Below, one piece after another: positions 1 to 8,261 of a stretch of DNA of 64,000 nucleotides. A program made the position numbers and the translations under genes. Position 1 is the first letter of the stretch. Each line of letters begins with the position of its first letter. This stretch comes from Kribbella sp. NBC_01245 (GTDB lineage: Bacteria > Actinomycetota > Actinomycetes > Propionibacteriales > Kribbellaceae). The stretch lies in assembly GCF_036226525.1 (NCBI RefSeq), contig NZ_CP108487.1, positions 4,340,001 to 4,404,000 on the forward strand. Direction: 5' to 3'. The notes under the pieces were generated by a model, which saw only the letters and a list, made by a program, of their open reading frames with translations, ran no database searches and had not been told where the DNA came from.

Positions 1-549
1 CCGGACCGCGATCGCGCCGAGATGCCCGACGTACGCCGTGCGGAGCAGACCGCGGCGGCCGCCCACGTCGGCGTACGGGATCTCCGCTTTCTCGGGTACG
101 TCGACGGCCGCCTCGAGCCGACGTACGAGGTGATCCGCGACATCGTCCAGGTCATCCGCCAGGTACGCCCGCAACGCCTGCTCGGCCAATCCCCCGAACG
201 CAACTGGTCCCGCCTGGTCACCTCGCACCCCGACCACCTCGCCGCCGCCGAAGCCACTCTGCGCGCGCTCTTCCCGGCCGCCGGCAACCCTTTCGCCTAC
301 CCGGAGCTGACCGAGGAGGCCTGGACCGTCGACGAACTCTGGATGATGGAACACCCGGAGAAGAACCACTACGTCGACGTCACCGACACCGTCGACGCCA
401 AACTCGCGGCCCTGCTCTGCCACGAAAGCCAGCACCCCGACCCGGCCCAACTCGAGACCACGATCCGCACCTGGCTCACCACCAACGCCCAAGCCGCCGG
501 CCTCCCCACCACCCACCTAGCCGAACCCTTCACCGTCATCCGCCTCTAA
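1..549 (+). CDS. PIG-L (LmbE-like) deacetylase, 5' end cut off
   Basis: The reading frame is open back to the first base of the window, so the start lies outside. The visible part has the C-terminal two thirds of a PIG-L/LmbE zinc-dependent N-deacetylase: an R-x-x-E-x-x-x-A segment, then LGYVDGRL, an IRQVRPQ stretch and the conserved HPDH motif (about residue 70 of the visible part), which in this family supplies a zinc ligand and a catalytic residue. The N-terminal HxDD motif would be upstream. Relatives act on N-acetyl-glucosaminyl groups, for example in mycothiol synthesis, but nothing here identifies the substrate. Confidence 0.85.
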   Translation, partial: PDRDRAEMPDVRRAEQTAAAAHVGVRDLRFLGYVDGRLEPTYEVIRDIVQVIRQVRPQRLLGQSPERNWSRLVTSHPDHLAAAEATLRALFPAAGNPFAYPELTEEAWTVDELWMMEHPEKNHYVDVTDTVDAKLAALLCHESQHPDPAQLETTIRTWLTTNAQAAGLPTTHLAEPFTVIRL

Positions 550-571
550 TCCGGCTCACCGGCATCCGCCT

Positions 572-1531
572 TTAGTGCGGCAACGCTCGGCCGGGCCGGA
601 TCGGAACCTGCTCGCGATACGCCTCGATCACCTTTGAGATCTCCTGCGGATGGTCGGTCTCCTCGATCCGGTCGAGGTACCCCAATCGGTTGGCCAGGCC
701 CGGCAGATCCACGCTGAAGTAGACGCTCATCAACGGATTGACGAAAAGCTCCGACCCACCCGTGCGACTGGTGAACTGGGCATCACCGAACTCACCGCGA
801 AGGGCGGCCGCGATCTGGCCGTTCACGATGCTCGGCCGCAACGGCGTCATCCGCTGAGCGTGCTCGACCGCCTCCACATAGGCCCGAGCCTCGGCCGAGT
901 CGGACGGGATCGACAACGCACCGAGGTACGCGCCGTTTTGCCCCAGGTCGGCGAGATTCTCCAGAACTTGCGCGTGGGAAACGCCATGGTGCGCGTCGAT
1001 CCCGAAGCCGAGACAGACCACCAAACGGTTGATGCCGTCGATACCCGCCACCGCAGCGAGGCTGGCCATGTCCTCTTCGGGTGTGCCGAGCCCGGCCTCG
1101 TCGCCTCGCATCAGGATGTCGGTACCACCGTCGACCAGAATTACCGCGTCGAGATCCAGTTCCGCGATCAACCAGCGGTACGCGGCCCGCAGCGGCCGAA
1201 CGCCACTGCGTGGGAAGGCGTACACCGTCGGCGCCAAGTGCGTACCGGCGAGCCAACGGGCGAGCGTCCGCTCCGGGAAGTAGGCGTCGTTGCCAGTGGT
1301 GGCCGGCTCGACCCGCGCGACGTTCGGGCCGGATGGGTCGACCAGGTGGGTCAGATCGCTGAAGCTGTGGTTGGCGAGGTGGACCTCTTTACCGAGCCCA
1401 TCGAGCGCGATCGCCAGCGGCAAACCGGCGTAGACGTCGAACCCACCGCCCGCCCCCGCGATCAGCACACGCCGAGCATCCCGCAACCGCCGAAACAACG
1501 GCGGCTCAGCCAAGTTGAACACCGCGCCCAC
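572..1531 (-). CDS. DUF1152 family protein
   Basis: The protein of about 319 residues matches the DUF1152 family of unknown function. It has an N-terminal GAGGGFDV glycine-rich loop typical of nucleotide- or cofactor-binding folds, and ILVDGGTDIL in the middle. I chose the GTG at 1531 because a GGAGGGG Shine-Dalgarno sits about 7 nt upstream; a GTG ten codons earlier (1561) has no comparable site. The gene follows a long inverted repeat (1573-1761) that separates it from the DUF1648 gene on the same strand. Function unknown. Confidence 0.8.
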   Translation of the reverse strand: MGAVFNLAEPPLFRRLRDARRVLIAGAGGGFDVYAGLPLAIALDGLGKEVHLANHSFSDLTHLVDPSGPNVARVEPATTGNDAYFPERTLARWLAGTHLAPTVYAFPRSGVRPLRAAYRWLIAELDLDAVILVDGGTDILMRGDEAGLGTPEEDMASLAAVAGIDGINRLVVCLGFGIDAHHGVSHAQVLENLADLGQNGAYLGALSIPSDSAEARAYVEAVEHAQRMTPLRPSIVNGQIAAALRGEFGDAQFTSRTGGSELFVNPLMSVYFSVDLPGLANRLGYLDRIEETDHPQEISKVIEAYREQVPIRPGRALPH

Positions 1532-1572
1532 GCTGACCCCTCCCCAACAGACACGCCGCACTTTTTCCGCTC

Positions 1573-1761
1573 ATCGGACCCTTGTGACCAGGCGTGTCGG
1601 CGTTCATCGGTCCCTTGTGACCACCAGTTGTTGGCGTTCGTTCTTCAGGATACGGCTTAGATACCGGCCGTATTCCGACGAATGAACGCCAAGTGGGTAG
1701 GCCTGCGCGTTGGTCAGAAGGGCCCGATGAACGCCGACACGCCTGGTCACAAGGGACCGAT
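1573..1761. repeat. Long foldback repeat, family B, copy 1
   Basis: Two 51-bp arms (1573-1623 and 1711-1761) are inverted copies with about three mismatches. Each arm contains the word TTCATCGGTCCCTTGTGAC or its near copy twice, with GCGTGTCGG between. Inside the loop is a second, weaker inverted repeat (about 1631-1692) whose right side carries TTCCGACGAATGAACGC, the arm word of a different family in this window. No T-tract follows, so a simple terminator is not the obvious reading. Confidence 0.85.
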
Positions 1762-1821
1762 CAACAGGAATGCGTCGCGTCACAAGGGGCCGGTGAGCGG
1801 GACGGCGGCGGCGCGGGAGGG

Positions 1822-2727
1822 TTAGTGGGTTAGGAGGGTGTTCAGGAGGGCGGCGGGGGGTTCGGGGGTGTCCAGGGTGATGGCGAAGCGGGTGCCGTTG
1901 GTGAGGTCTAGGACTAGGCCTGGGCCGGCGCGGAGGATGAGGCCGCGTTTGCCGGGGGTTACGCGGTAGCCCCAGCCGCCCCATTGCATGGGCTGGATCT
2001 GCTCGACACTGGCCTGGCGGATTTCGGCGAGGGGGATGTTGATGCGGACGCCTGGGCCGAAGACGACGCGAACGCCATTCGCGTCGACGCGGAGCGTGGC
2101 TCGTTGCAGCACGGCGCCGGCCACCGTGACGGCGAGGACGCAGATGCCGATCAAGGCGTCGACCGCGAGGACCAGGATCAGGCCGATGACGGCGCAGCTG
2201 ACGGCCAAGGCGGCGAACCCGCGCGAGCGGATCTCCGTCACATAGACCGCCCGCTCACCCGGCGCGAGGTCGAGATGCGGCAGCTCCGCATCCGGCACAG
2301 ACGCGTCACCAACGACGAGTGGCGTGGGCCAGAGGAGGGCGACGATGGCTGGGCCAGCGAAGGCGACCGCCAGTGCGATGACCAAACCCAGCCACGGCAG
2401 ATCGGTCCCACTGTGGCCACCGAAAGCGCCGGCGATGTAGGCGGTGAGGACGGCAAGGGAGCCCATCAGGTACGCCGCGAAGGCGCAGGCGGTGACGCTC
2501 CACCGGGCCGACTCGATCCGGGCGAATCCGGCCGCAGCTAGGGCGGCGCCGCCGGTCACGGCCAGGTTGAGCACGGCGAAAACCGTGCGGCTCATCGTCC
2601 GGTCGGCCTCGCCACTGCTGTTCCAGTGGCTCGGTATCGGGTCCGGGAGATCCATCGTGAGCAGAACCAGGCCAACCGCGATCACCGGCAGGGCGATCAC
2701 CAGCAGTGCCAGGACCTTGCGAATCAT
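1822..2727 (-). CDS. DUF1648 domain membrane protein
   Basis: A 301-residue integral membrane protein. The first 50 residues match DUF1648: a membrane helix, then IPSHWNSSGEADRT, the signature found in SdpI-like proteins. Further hydrophobic segments lie near residues 50-70, 80-105, 115-135 and 170-205, and a soluble C-terminal part (about 210-301) resembles PH-like domains of actinobacterial membrane proteins. It overlaps the upstream GntR gene by 4 bp (ATGA). YtrA-type GntR regulators commonly control such membrane or ABC proteins, so envelope-stress control is a reasonable inference only. Confidence 0.8.
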   Translation of the reverse strand: MIRKVLALLVIALPVIAVGLVLLTMDLPDPIPSHWNSSGEADRTMSRTVFAVLNLAVTGGAALAAAGFARIESARWSVTACAFAAYLMGSLAVLTAYIAGAFGGHSGTDLPWLGLVIALAVAFAGPAIVALLWPTPLVVGDASVPDAELPHLDLAPGERAVYVTEIRSRGFAALAVSCAVIGLILVLAVDALIGICVLAVTVAGAVLQRATLRVDANGVRVVFGPGVRINIPLAEIRQASVEQIQPMQWGGWGYRVTPGKRGLILRAGPGLVLDLTNGTRFAITLDTPEPPAALLNTLLTH

Positions 2728-3074
2728 GACGTCCTCCTCAACAAGTCGGCGACTTCTTCGGCCGACATTCCCAGCCGGCGGCCCTCCGCCAGCAGTTCGC
2801 GCACCAGCTCCGCCATCCGCCCGGTCGCGGGGGTGGCGTTGTGACTGACGGTGGCGCCACGGCCGCGGCGCAGCTCGATCAGGCCCTCGTCGCGCACCGC
2901 GGCATACGCCCGCAGCACGGTGTGCATGTTGACCCCGAGACCCGACGCCAGCTCGCGCGCCGGAGGTAATCGGTCGCCGCCCTTGACCGTGCCCGACGCG
3001 ACCGCCGCCCGGATCTGGCCGGCGATCTGGTCGGCCAGTGGTTCCTTGGCCGTCAGGTCCACCTTGATCAACAT
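2724..3074 (-). CDS. GntR family regulator, YtrA-type
   Basis: At 116 residues this has the short form of YtrA-subfamily GntR repressors: a winged helix-turn-helix (residues about 10-75, with LADQIAGQIRAAVASG and LPPARELASGLGVNMHTV) and a short helical tail instead of a large effector domain. It is the first gene of a two-gene unit with the DUF1648 protein. A 20-bp imperfect palindrome a few bases upstream of the start suggests autoregulation. Confidence 0.9.
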   Translation of the reverse strand: MLIKVDLTAKEPLADQIAGQIRAAVASGTVKGGDRLPPARELASGLGVNMHTVLRAYAAVRDEGLIELRRGRGATVSHNATPATGRMAELVRELLAEGRRLGMSAEEVADLLRRTS

Positions 3075-3079
3075 AGTTC

Positions 3080-3099
3080 GTATCGTACTAGAACAATAC
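3080..3099. promoter_or_regulatory. Probable GntR operator
   Basis: A 20-bp imperfect palindrome, GTATCGTACTAGAACAATAC, with 16 of 20 positions symmetric around CTAG. It lies 6 bp upstream of the gntR start, the usual place for a YtrA-type autoregulatory site, and also in front of the divergent hydrolase. The assignment is inferred from symmetry and position. Confidence 0.55.
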
Positions 3100-3177
3100 C
3101 GCGCGACGAAACCGAATTGCTCTCCCGCGAAGCGGCCGCCATGCTCCCACCATGACCATTTGCCAAGAGGTAGGCGT

Positions 3178-3921
3178 ATGACGATTCACCACGAGGTCCA
3201 CGGCACCGGACCCGCTCTACTGCTCATCCACGCGGGTGTGGCCGACTCACGGATGTGGGCCGCGCAGCGCGACGACCTGGCCAAGGACCACCTGGTGGTG
3301 ACGCTGGACCTCCGCGGGTACGGCGAAACGCCTCTAGCCCCCGGTACCGAGTACTCGGACGCGGACGACGTACTGGCTGTCCTGGACGCCCTAGGCCTCG
3401 ACACGGTTACAGCTGTCGCAGCGTCGTACGGGGCGAACGTGGCGCTACAAGCCGCTAGCCATAAGCCGCAGCGGTTCAACCGGCTGGTGCTCTTCTCGCC
3501 GCCTCTGGACGAGGTAGACGCGACAGAAGACCTCAGAGCCTTCGCTACCAAAGAGAACGCGCTACTTGAGGCTGGAGACATCGCCCAAGCGACTGCGCTG
3601 AACGTACAGACCTGGCTAGGCCCTGAAGCCGGCGAGGAGGCTCGGGCGCTCGTGACCGAGATGCAGGCGAACGCGTTCCAGATCCAGATCGCTGCCGGCG
3701 ACGACATCAAGAACGCGGAGTACGCCGTACAGCCTGACCGGATCGCCGTACCCGTCACTGTGTACGACGGCGCGCACGACCTCGAGTTCTTCCACCGGAC
3801 CACGAAGTACCTGGCCGAGGCTCTGCCGGACGCCCAGCTGGTCACTCTGCCCTGGGCCGGCCACCTCGCGGCCCTCGAACGCCCGGCCGAGACGACCGCG
3901 CTGATCCGCGCAGCACTCTAA
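3178..3921 (+). CDS. Alpha/beta hydrolase
   Basis: A 247-residue alpha/beta-hydrolase fold protein. LLLIHAGVADSRMW supplies the oxyanion-hole region, the nucleophile elbow is A-A-S-Y-G (Ser about 82, first glycine replaced by alanine), the acid is probably in the GAHDLEF segment and the catalytic His is in WAGHLA near the end. The frame is open upstream, but the ATG at 3178 has AGAGG in front and gives the family's normal N-terminus. Divergent from gntR and convergent with the aminopeptidase across a shared hairpin. Substrate unknown. Confidence 0.88.
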   Translation: MTIHHEVHGTGPALLLIHAGVADSRMWAAQRDDLAKDHLVVTLDLRGYGETPLAPGTEYSDADDVLAVLDALGLDTVTAVAASYGANVALQAASHKPQRFNRLVLFSPPLDEVDATEDLRAFATKENALLEAGDIAQATALNVQTWLGPEAGEEARALVTEMQANAFQIQIAAGDDIKNAEYAVQPDRIAVPVTVYDGAHDLEFFHRTTKYLAEALPDAQLVTLPWAGHLAALERPAETTALIRAAL

Positions 3922-3935
3922 AGCCGACAACGAGA

Positions 3936-3968
3936 AGAGGCACCTTGGGCCCAGCCCAAGGTGCCTCT
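3936..3968. terminator. Bidirectional hairpin terminator
   Basis: A perfect 15-bp stem (AGAGGCACCTTGGGC and its complement) with a 3-nt loop lies between two convergent genes, 14 bp after the hydrolase stop and 7 bp after the aminopeptidase stop. No long T-run follows on either side. Confidence 0.8.
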
Positions 3969-3975
3969 AACAACG

Positions 3976-5301
3976 TCAGTCCGCGAGCGCACCCATCGGG
4001 TCCCACGCCGGCAGCACGATCGGCTCGTCGCCGAGACGCGCCTGCAGCTCGGCCGGCAGCGCCGAACGACGGACGGCGATCTCGAAGACGTGCTCACCGA
4101 ACCACGAGTCGTTCATGGTCCAGAAGCCGCTGTCGGCCTTCTCGTCACCCCAGCTGTTCTCGACCCGCCAGCGGCGCGGCTCACCGTCGACCACGTCGAC
4201 ACCGGTGAACAGCATCGCGTGCGTCATCAGGGTCTCGTGGTGCAGCAGCCGCTCGGCCTTGTCCAGCTCGAACTTGGTGTCGTAGACGGCCTCGTAGTCG
4301 AACAGCGCCGCGTCCCAGTAGCCAAGGTCGGACGACATCTGCTTGCCGACGTCGCAGCCGAACCAGACCGGCTCGCCGCCGACGATCGCGTCCATCGCCA
4401 GCTGCTTGATCAGGTCCATCTCGACGTTCAGGTAGACCACCGGCGGCGCGTCGATGACGTTGCCGAGGTACTCCACGGTGAAGGTCCGGCCGGCCGGGCT
4501 CGACTCACGCGGGTCGTGCACGACGCAGACGTACTCCTCCAGCGGAATCGTCACGTACTTCTTCGCGAACTCGGTCGGCGTCATCCAGCCGTCGCGGTGG
4601 AAGCCCTTGTCGTTGTCCTTCCACTGCCACAGGAACTTCTGCGGCGGCGTGCCCAGGTGAATGCTCAGCACCCGGTGGACGACCGTCAGCACCTCCTGCT
4701 TGCGCGCCCGCTGCGCCTCGGCGTCACCGGCGAGTTTGCGCAGGTCGCGGGCGCCCTGACGCAACACCTTGCGCAGGGTTTCGTTCATGGCACTGGTGTT
4801 CGACGAGCTCTCGGTCTCCGGCATCGCGGTCTTCGGCACCAGGCCGTGCTTGTGCACGAGCGCGATGAACATGTTCCACTGGCCGCCGTCGCCGATCGGG
4901 TCGGACAGCAGATGCGCCACGGTCCGGTCGTCGACGTCGCGGTCGGAGGTCTCCAGAGCCGCCTCCAGGAAGAAGTTCGAACGTTCGAACTTGTCCCAGA
5001 AGAGCAGGTAGTTCTGTGAGAACTCGAAGTCCTTGACGTCCAGCTTCTGCGCCGCGCCGGTCCGCAGCAGGTTCAGTCCGGCGAAGAGCCAGCAGCGGCC
5101 GCTCTTCTTCTGGTTGGTGACCTTCCAGTCGTCCAGCAGGTTCGACACCGAATGGTCGAGACCGGTGACGATCCGGCGGTCGAGGGCGATCTCGTTGACG
5201 GGCGTCTGCGTGACGGCGTTCTGCATCACCCGGTACGAGGGCTGGGCCGCGAACTCCTTCTCGAAGAGTTCCAGCTGTTCGGCTGTGAGGTTGCGCTCCA
5301 T
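3976..5301 (-). CDS. pepC: Aminopeptidase C (bleomycin hydrolase family, C1B)
   Basis: A papain-like cysteine aminopeptidase of the PepC/bleomycin hydrolase family. Catalytic residues are visible: Cys in KKSGRCWLFAGLN (residue about 70), His in LMTHAMLFTGV (about 365) and Asn in RVENSWGDE (about 386). From the ATG at 5301 the product is 441 residues, the usual PepC length; the frame also allows an ATG 22 codons earlier (5367), but that extension is not family-like. PepC enzymes are cytoplasmic homohexamers that trim N-terminal residues. Single-gene unit facing the hydrolase. Confidence 0.95.
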   Translation of the reverse strand: MERNLTAEQLELFEKEFAAQPSYRVMQNAVTQTPVNEIALDRRIVTGLDHSVSNLLDDWKVTNQKKSGRCWLFAGLNLLRTGAAQKLDVKDFEFSQNYLLFWDKFERSNFFLEAALETSDRDVDDRTVAHLLSDPIGDGGQWNMFIALVHKHGLVPKTAMPETESSSNTSAMNETLRKVLRQGARDLRKLAGDAEAQRARKQEVLTVVHRVLSIHLGTPPQKFLWQWKDNDKGFHRDGWMTPTEFAKKYVTIPLEEYVCVVHDPRESSPAGRTFTVEYLGNVIDAPPVVYLNVEMDLIKQLAMDAIVGGEPVWFGCDVGKQMSSDLGYWDAALFDYEAVYDTKFELDKAERLLHHETLMTHAMLFTGVDVVDGEPRRWRVENSWGDEKADSGFWTMNDSWFGEHVFEIAVRRSALPAELQARLGDEPIVLPAWDPMGALAD

Positions 5302-5385
5302 GAAAGTCGACGGTATCTCAGCACCAAAGGGCTTTGCGTACCTGACGGAGTGGCGCATCCGTGCCAATGCCTAAGTTCGCCACCT

Positions 5386-5544
5386 TCAGATCAGGCCGCG
5401 CTGGTACGCGCGCACCAGCGCACGCGGCACCCGGAGCTGTTCACCGTCCACCGTGATCGGGACCAGATCGACCGGCGTCGCCTTCCACTGGGCCCGCCGT
5501 TTGCGGGTGTTGGAACGCGACATCTTGCGCTTCGGAACGGCCAC
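5386..5544 (-). CDS. rpmF: 50S ribosomal protein bL32, cysteine-free form
   Basis: A 52-residue protein beginning [20 protein letters not shown], the bL32 signature. It has no cysteines, so it is a zinc-independent (C-) form. The start is GTG with GAGGAG about 6 nt upstream. It is divergent from a bS18 gene that also lacks cysteine, and a Zur-like box lies between them, 48 bp from this start. Zinc-free ribosomal paralogues are often expressed under zinc starvation, but C- bL32 can also be the only form in actinobacteria, so paralogue status is inferred. Confidence 0.93.
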   Translation of the reverse strand: MAVPKRKMSRSNTRKRRAQWKATPVDLVPITVDGEQLRVPRALVRAYQRGLI

Positions 5545-5591
5545 GGCGATCTCCTCGACTTGCCTCAGGGATGACGATCACCGATGCTAGA

Positions 5592-5606
5592 TGAAAACGA
5601 CTTTCA
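5592..5606. promoter_or_regulatory. Zur box between bL32 and bS18
   Basis: The 15-mer TGAAAACGACTTTCA differs at two positions from the usual actinobacterial Zur operator (TGAAAATGATTTTCA type) and keeps the TGAAA...TTTCA arms. It lies 48 bp from the bL32 start and 62 bp from the bS18 start, so one site could control both genes. This is the expected arrangement for zinc-repressed C- ribosomal proteins. Confidence 0.75.
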
Positions 5607-5667
5607 ACACCAGCAACGGGTACGACGTACGCCTGGCGCGGGCGACGTACGCCGGAAAGGTCCCACC

Positions 5668-5910
5668 GTGGCACGACGCATCCCGCCGGCCGGCAATCGC
5701 AAACCGAAGCCGAACCCCCTGATCCGCGACGGCATCGAGTACGTCGACTACAAGGACACCGCGCTGTTGCGGAAGTTCATCTCCGATCGCGGCAAGATCC
5801 GCTCCCGCCGGGTCACCGGTCTGACCGTGCAGCAGCAGAAGCAGGTCGCCCGCGCGATCAAGAACGCCCGCGAAATGGCACTCCTGCCATACACCTCGAC
5901 CACCCGCTAG
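5668..5910 (+). CDS. rpsR: 30S ribosomal protein bS18, cysteine-free form
   Basis: An 80-residue bS18: [35 protein letters not shown] and the basic C-terminal helix are all present, and there is no cysteine. Start GTG at 5668 is chosen because GGAAAGG lies about 7 nt upstream and the length then fits the family; an upstream ATG at 5584 would put the Zur-like box inside the coding region. The solitary location, away from rpsF/ssb/rplI, supports an alternative zinc-independent paralogue. Confidence 0.92.
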   Translation: MARRIPPAGNRKPKPNPLIRDGIEYVDYKDTALLRKFISDRGKIRSRRVTGLTVQQQKQVARAIKNAREMALLPYTSTTR

Positions 5911-5950
5911 CCCGAAGAGCCTTTGCGCCCCAGGGCAAACCCCCTGGGCA

Positions 5951-6041
5951 TGCATTCATTCGTCGGAATCCGCCCTCTCAACCAAAGCGGACCAGTACAG
6001 GGCGGCGGCGGGGAGAGGGCGGATTCCGACGAATGAATGCA
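5951..6041. repeat. Foldback repeat, family A, copy 1
   Basis: Two perfect 29-bp inverted arms (5951-5979, 6013-6041) starting TGCATTCATTCGTCGGAATC, around a core containing GCGGACCAGTACAGG. The same arm word and core recur at 18892-18980 and 39301-39404. Here it lies between the convergent rpsR and response regulator genes, so it could also stop transcription. Confidence 0.9.
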
Positions 6042-6051
6042 AAGGCGGCAG

Positions 6052-6699
6052 TTAGACGAGGCGGCGGTCGGTGGCCCAGCGGGTTAGTTCGTGGCGGTTG
6101 GAGAGTTGGAGTTTGCGGAGGACGCTTGAGACGTGGGTCTCGACGGTCTTGACCGAGATGAAGAGTTCGCGGGCGACCTCTTTGTAGGCGTAGCCGCGGG
6201 CGATCAGGCGCAGTACCTCGCGCTCGCGCTGGGACAACCGGTCCAGGTCCTCGTCGACCGAGGCGATGTCGATGGCGCCGGAGAAGGCGTCCAGGACGAA
6301 GCCGGCCAGGCGGGGTGAGAAGACGGCGTCGCCGTCGGCGACCCGGCCGATGGCGTCGACCAGTTCGGTACCGCTGATGTTCTTGGTGACGTAACCGCGG
6401 GCGCCGGCCCGAATCACGCCGATCACGTCCTCGGCGGCGTCGGAGACCGACAGCGCGAGGAACTTCACCTCGGGATGACGCTGGTGGACCTGCTTCATCA
6501 CCTCGGTACCACCACCGCCGGGCAGGTGGACGTCGAGCAGGACGACGTCGGGCTCGCCGGCCACGATCGCCTTCACCGCCGAGTCGACGTCGGCCCCCTC
6601 GCCCACGATGTCGACCGAGGCGCCGATCTCGCTGCGCACACCGGCCCGGAACATGTCGTGATCGTCGACCACGACGACTCGCCTCTGCACGCCGCTCAT
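6052..6699 (-). CDS. LuxR/NarL response regulator
   Basis: A 215-residue response regulator. The receiver domain (about 1-125) has acidic DDHD near residue 12, phospho-acceptor Asp in VVLLDVHLPGGG (about 55) and Lys in YVTKNISG (about 105). The NarL-type helix-turn-helix (about 150-212) is shown by LSQREREVLRLIARG and SVKTVETHVSSVLRKL. It overlaps the kinase gene upstream by 4 bp (ATGA), so the two form a translationally coupled pair. Confidence 0.95.
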   Translation of the reverse strand: MSGVQRRVVVVDDHDMFRAGVRSEIGASVDIVGEGADVDSAVKAIVAGEPDVVLLDVHLPGGGGTEVMKQVHQRHPEVKFLALSVSDAAEDVIGVIRAGARGYVTKNISGTELVDAIGRVADGDAVFSPRLAGFVLDAFSGAIDIASVDEDLDRLSQREREVLRLIARGYAYKEVARELFISVKTVETHVSSVLRKLQLSNRHELTRWATDRRLV

Positions 6700-8045
6700 C
6701 TGTCCATCTCCAGTCGTACTTCGGTTCCCGTATCCGGATTCGACCGCACGGTAGCGCGGCCGCCGTGCCGTTCCATCCGGCCCATCACACTGTGCCGCAG
6801 CCCGAGCCGGTCCTCGGGCACCTGCTCAGGGTCGAATCCCTTGCCCCGATCGCGGACGAAGATCTCCGCCCGGTCGCCGTCGACCTCCACGAACACGTCG
6901 ATCTTGTCCGCGCCGGAGTGCTTGGCCGCGTTCACCATCGACTCGCGCGCCGCCCGCACCATCGACGACACCCCGTCGGTCAGCTCGCAGTCCCCGACCG
7001 TGACGACCTCGATCGGTACGCCGTGGGCGTCCTCGACCTCGGCCGCGGCCCGTTTCACCGCTGCCGAGAGCGTCTTGTCGCTGTCGTCGGTTTCGTCGTA
7101 CAGCCAGGAACGCAAGTCCCGCTCCTGGGCCCGGGCCAATCGGGCGACGGCCTTCGGATCGTTCGCCTGCTTCTGGATCAGCGCGAGCGTCTGCAGCACC
7201 GAGTCGTGCAGGTGCGCGGCCATATCGGCTCGCTCCTGGGTCCGGATGCGCTCGCTGCGCTCGTTCGTCAGGTCGCGGCTCAGGCCGTGGATCCAGGGCC
7301 CGGCGATCAGGCCGACGCCGACGATGGCCAGCAGTAGCGCGACGAGGACGTCGCCGAGCATCGAGAGCTTGCCGACCTGGACGAGGTACAACGTGACAGC
7401 GCCCGCGATCAGGAGCACGCCGACGGTCAGCCGCATGATCGGGCCGAACCCACGCTTGCCGAGCAGCAGCCCGAGGAACGGCAGTCGCGGATAGACCTTC
7501 GACCACTCGTTGCGCTGGTTGTCGTCCGCCTGCCGCCAGATCAGCGCGAGACCGGTGCCCGCGATCACCATCGGCCAGAAGAGCTTGCCCGCGATACCGA
7601 GGCCCATCACCTGCAAGAGCAGCAGCATGCCCGCGCCGAACACGATCATCGCCGCGGGCTGACCCTTGTTCGAGGTCTTGCCGGACGGCGGCGGCTTCGG
7701 CTGCTCCGTACGGAGGCCGAACTTGGTGGCCGCGTCCAGCCCGGGCGCGGCCGGACCCGGCGGCGGCGCCAGCGGCATCAGGAACCACAACGTCGCGTAG
7801 ATGAGGACGCCGAACCCACCGAAGACCGTGACCAGGACGAACGTCAGCCGGACCGCGTGCGCCGAGATGCCGAGGTGGTCCGCGATACCGCCCGCGACGC
7901 CGCCGATATAGCGGTCCGTCGTACGCCGGTACGCGCGCCGAACCGCCGGCGGGTCCTCCACCGGCGGCACACGTGGCGCCTCCTGCGCGGCGGCGGGACC
8001 CGGGGGACCCTCCGACTGCGCTGCGGCGTGGGCTGGTTGTGTCAT
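6696..8045 (-). CDS. PspC-domain sensor histidine kinase
   Basis: A 449-residue kinase. The N-terminal PspC domain (about residues 38-95, RRTTDRYIGGVAGGIADHLG followed by a membrane helix) is followed by about four more membrane helices, an AHLHDSVLQTL phospho-acceptor region (His about 275) and an HATPase domain with N-box RESMVNAAKHS and G-box DRGKGFDP. The start at 8045 gives the normal MTQPA... N-terminus; the longer open frame upstream is not family-like. Divergent from another PspC gene, a common actinobacterial layout linked to envelope stress. Confidence 0.93.
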   Translation of the reverse strand: MTQPAHAAAQSEGPPGPAAAQEAPRVPPVEDPPAVRRAYRRTTDRYIGGVAGGIADHLGISAHAVRLTFVLVTVFGGFGVLIYATLWFLMPLAPPPGPAAPGLDAATKFGLRTEQPKPPPSGKTSNKGQPAAMIVFGAGMLLLLQVMGLGIAGKLFWPMVIAGTGLALIWRQADDNQRNEWSKVYPRLPFLGLLLGKRGFGPIMRLTVGVLLIAGAVTLYLVQVGKLSMLGDVLVALLLAIVGVGLIAGPWIHGLSRDLTNERSERIRTQERADMAAHLHDSVLQTLALIQKQANDPKAVARLARAQERDLRSWLYDETDDSDKTLSAAVKRAAAEVEDAHGVPIEVVTVGDCELTDGVSSMVRAARESMVNAAKHSGADKIDVFVEVDGDRAEIFVRDRGKGFDPEQVPEDRLGLRHSVMGRMERHGGRATVRSNPDTGTEVRLEMDR

Positions 8046-8261
8046 CCCCACGATCGTCACACGCCGGGCGGGCCGAAACCAGCGGGCACCCCCGGAGCGG
8101 CACCTCAACCGCGGGCGCGCGCGAGTCAGGGTCGAGACGGGGTCATCCCCGAGGCAACCTGGCCGATCGACCGGGCGAGCAGGGCCGACCGAGGTCAGCC
8201 GGGGTCGCGAGAGGGTCATCCCCGATGTCACAGCGGGTGGATAGGCGACACTATCGATGTC

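Noticed and set aside
6475-7494. Long plus-strand frame opposite the histidine kinase and response regulator
   Set aside because: It is the mirror of well-supported genes; high GC keeps antisense frames open.
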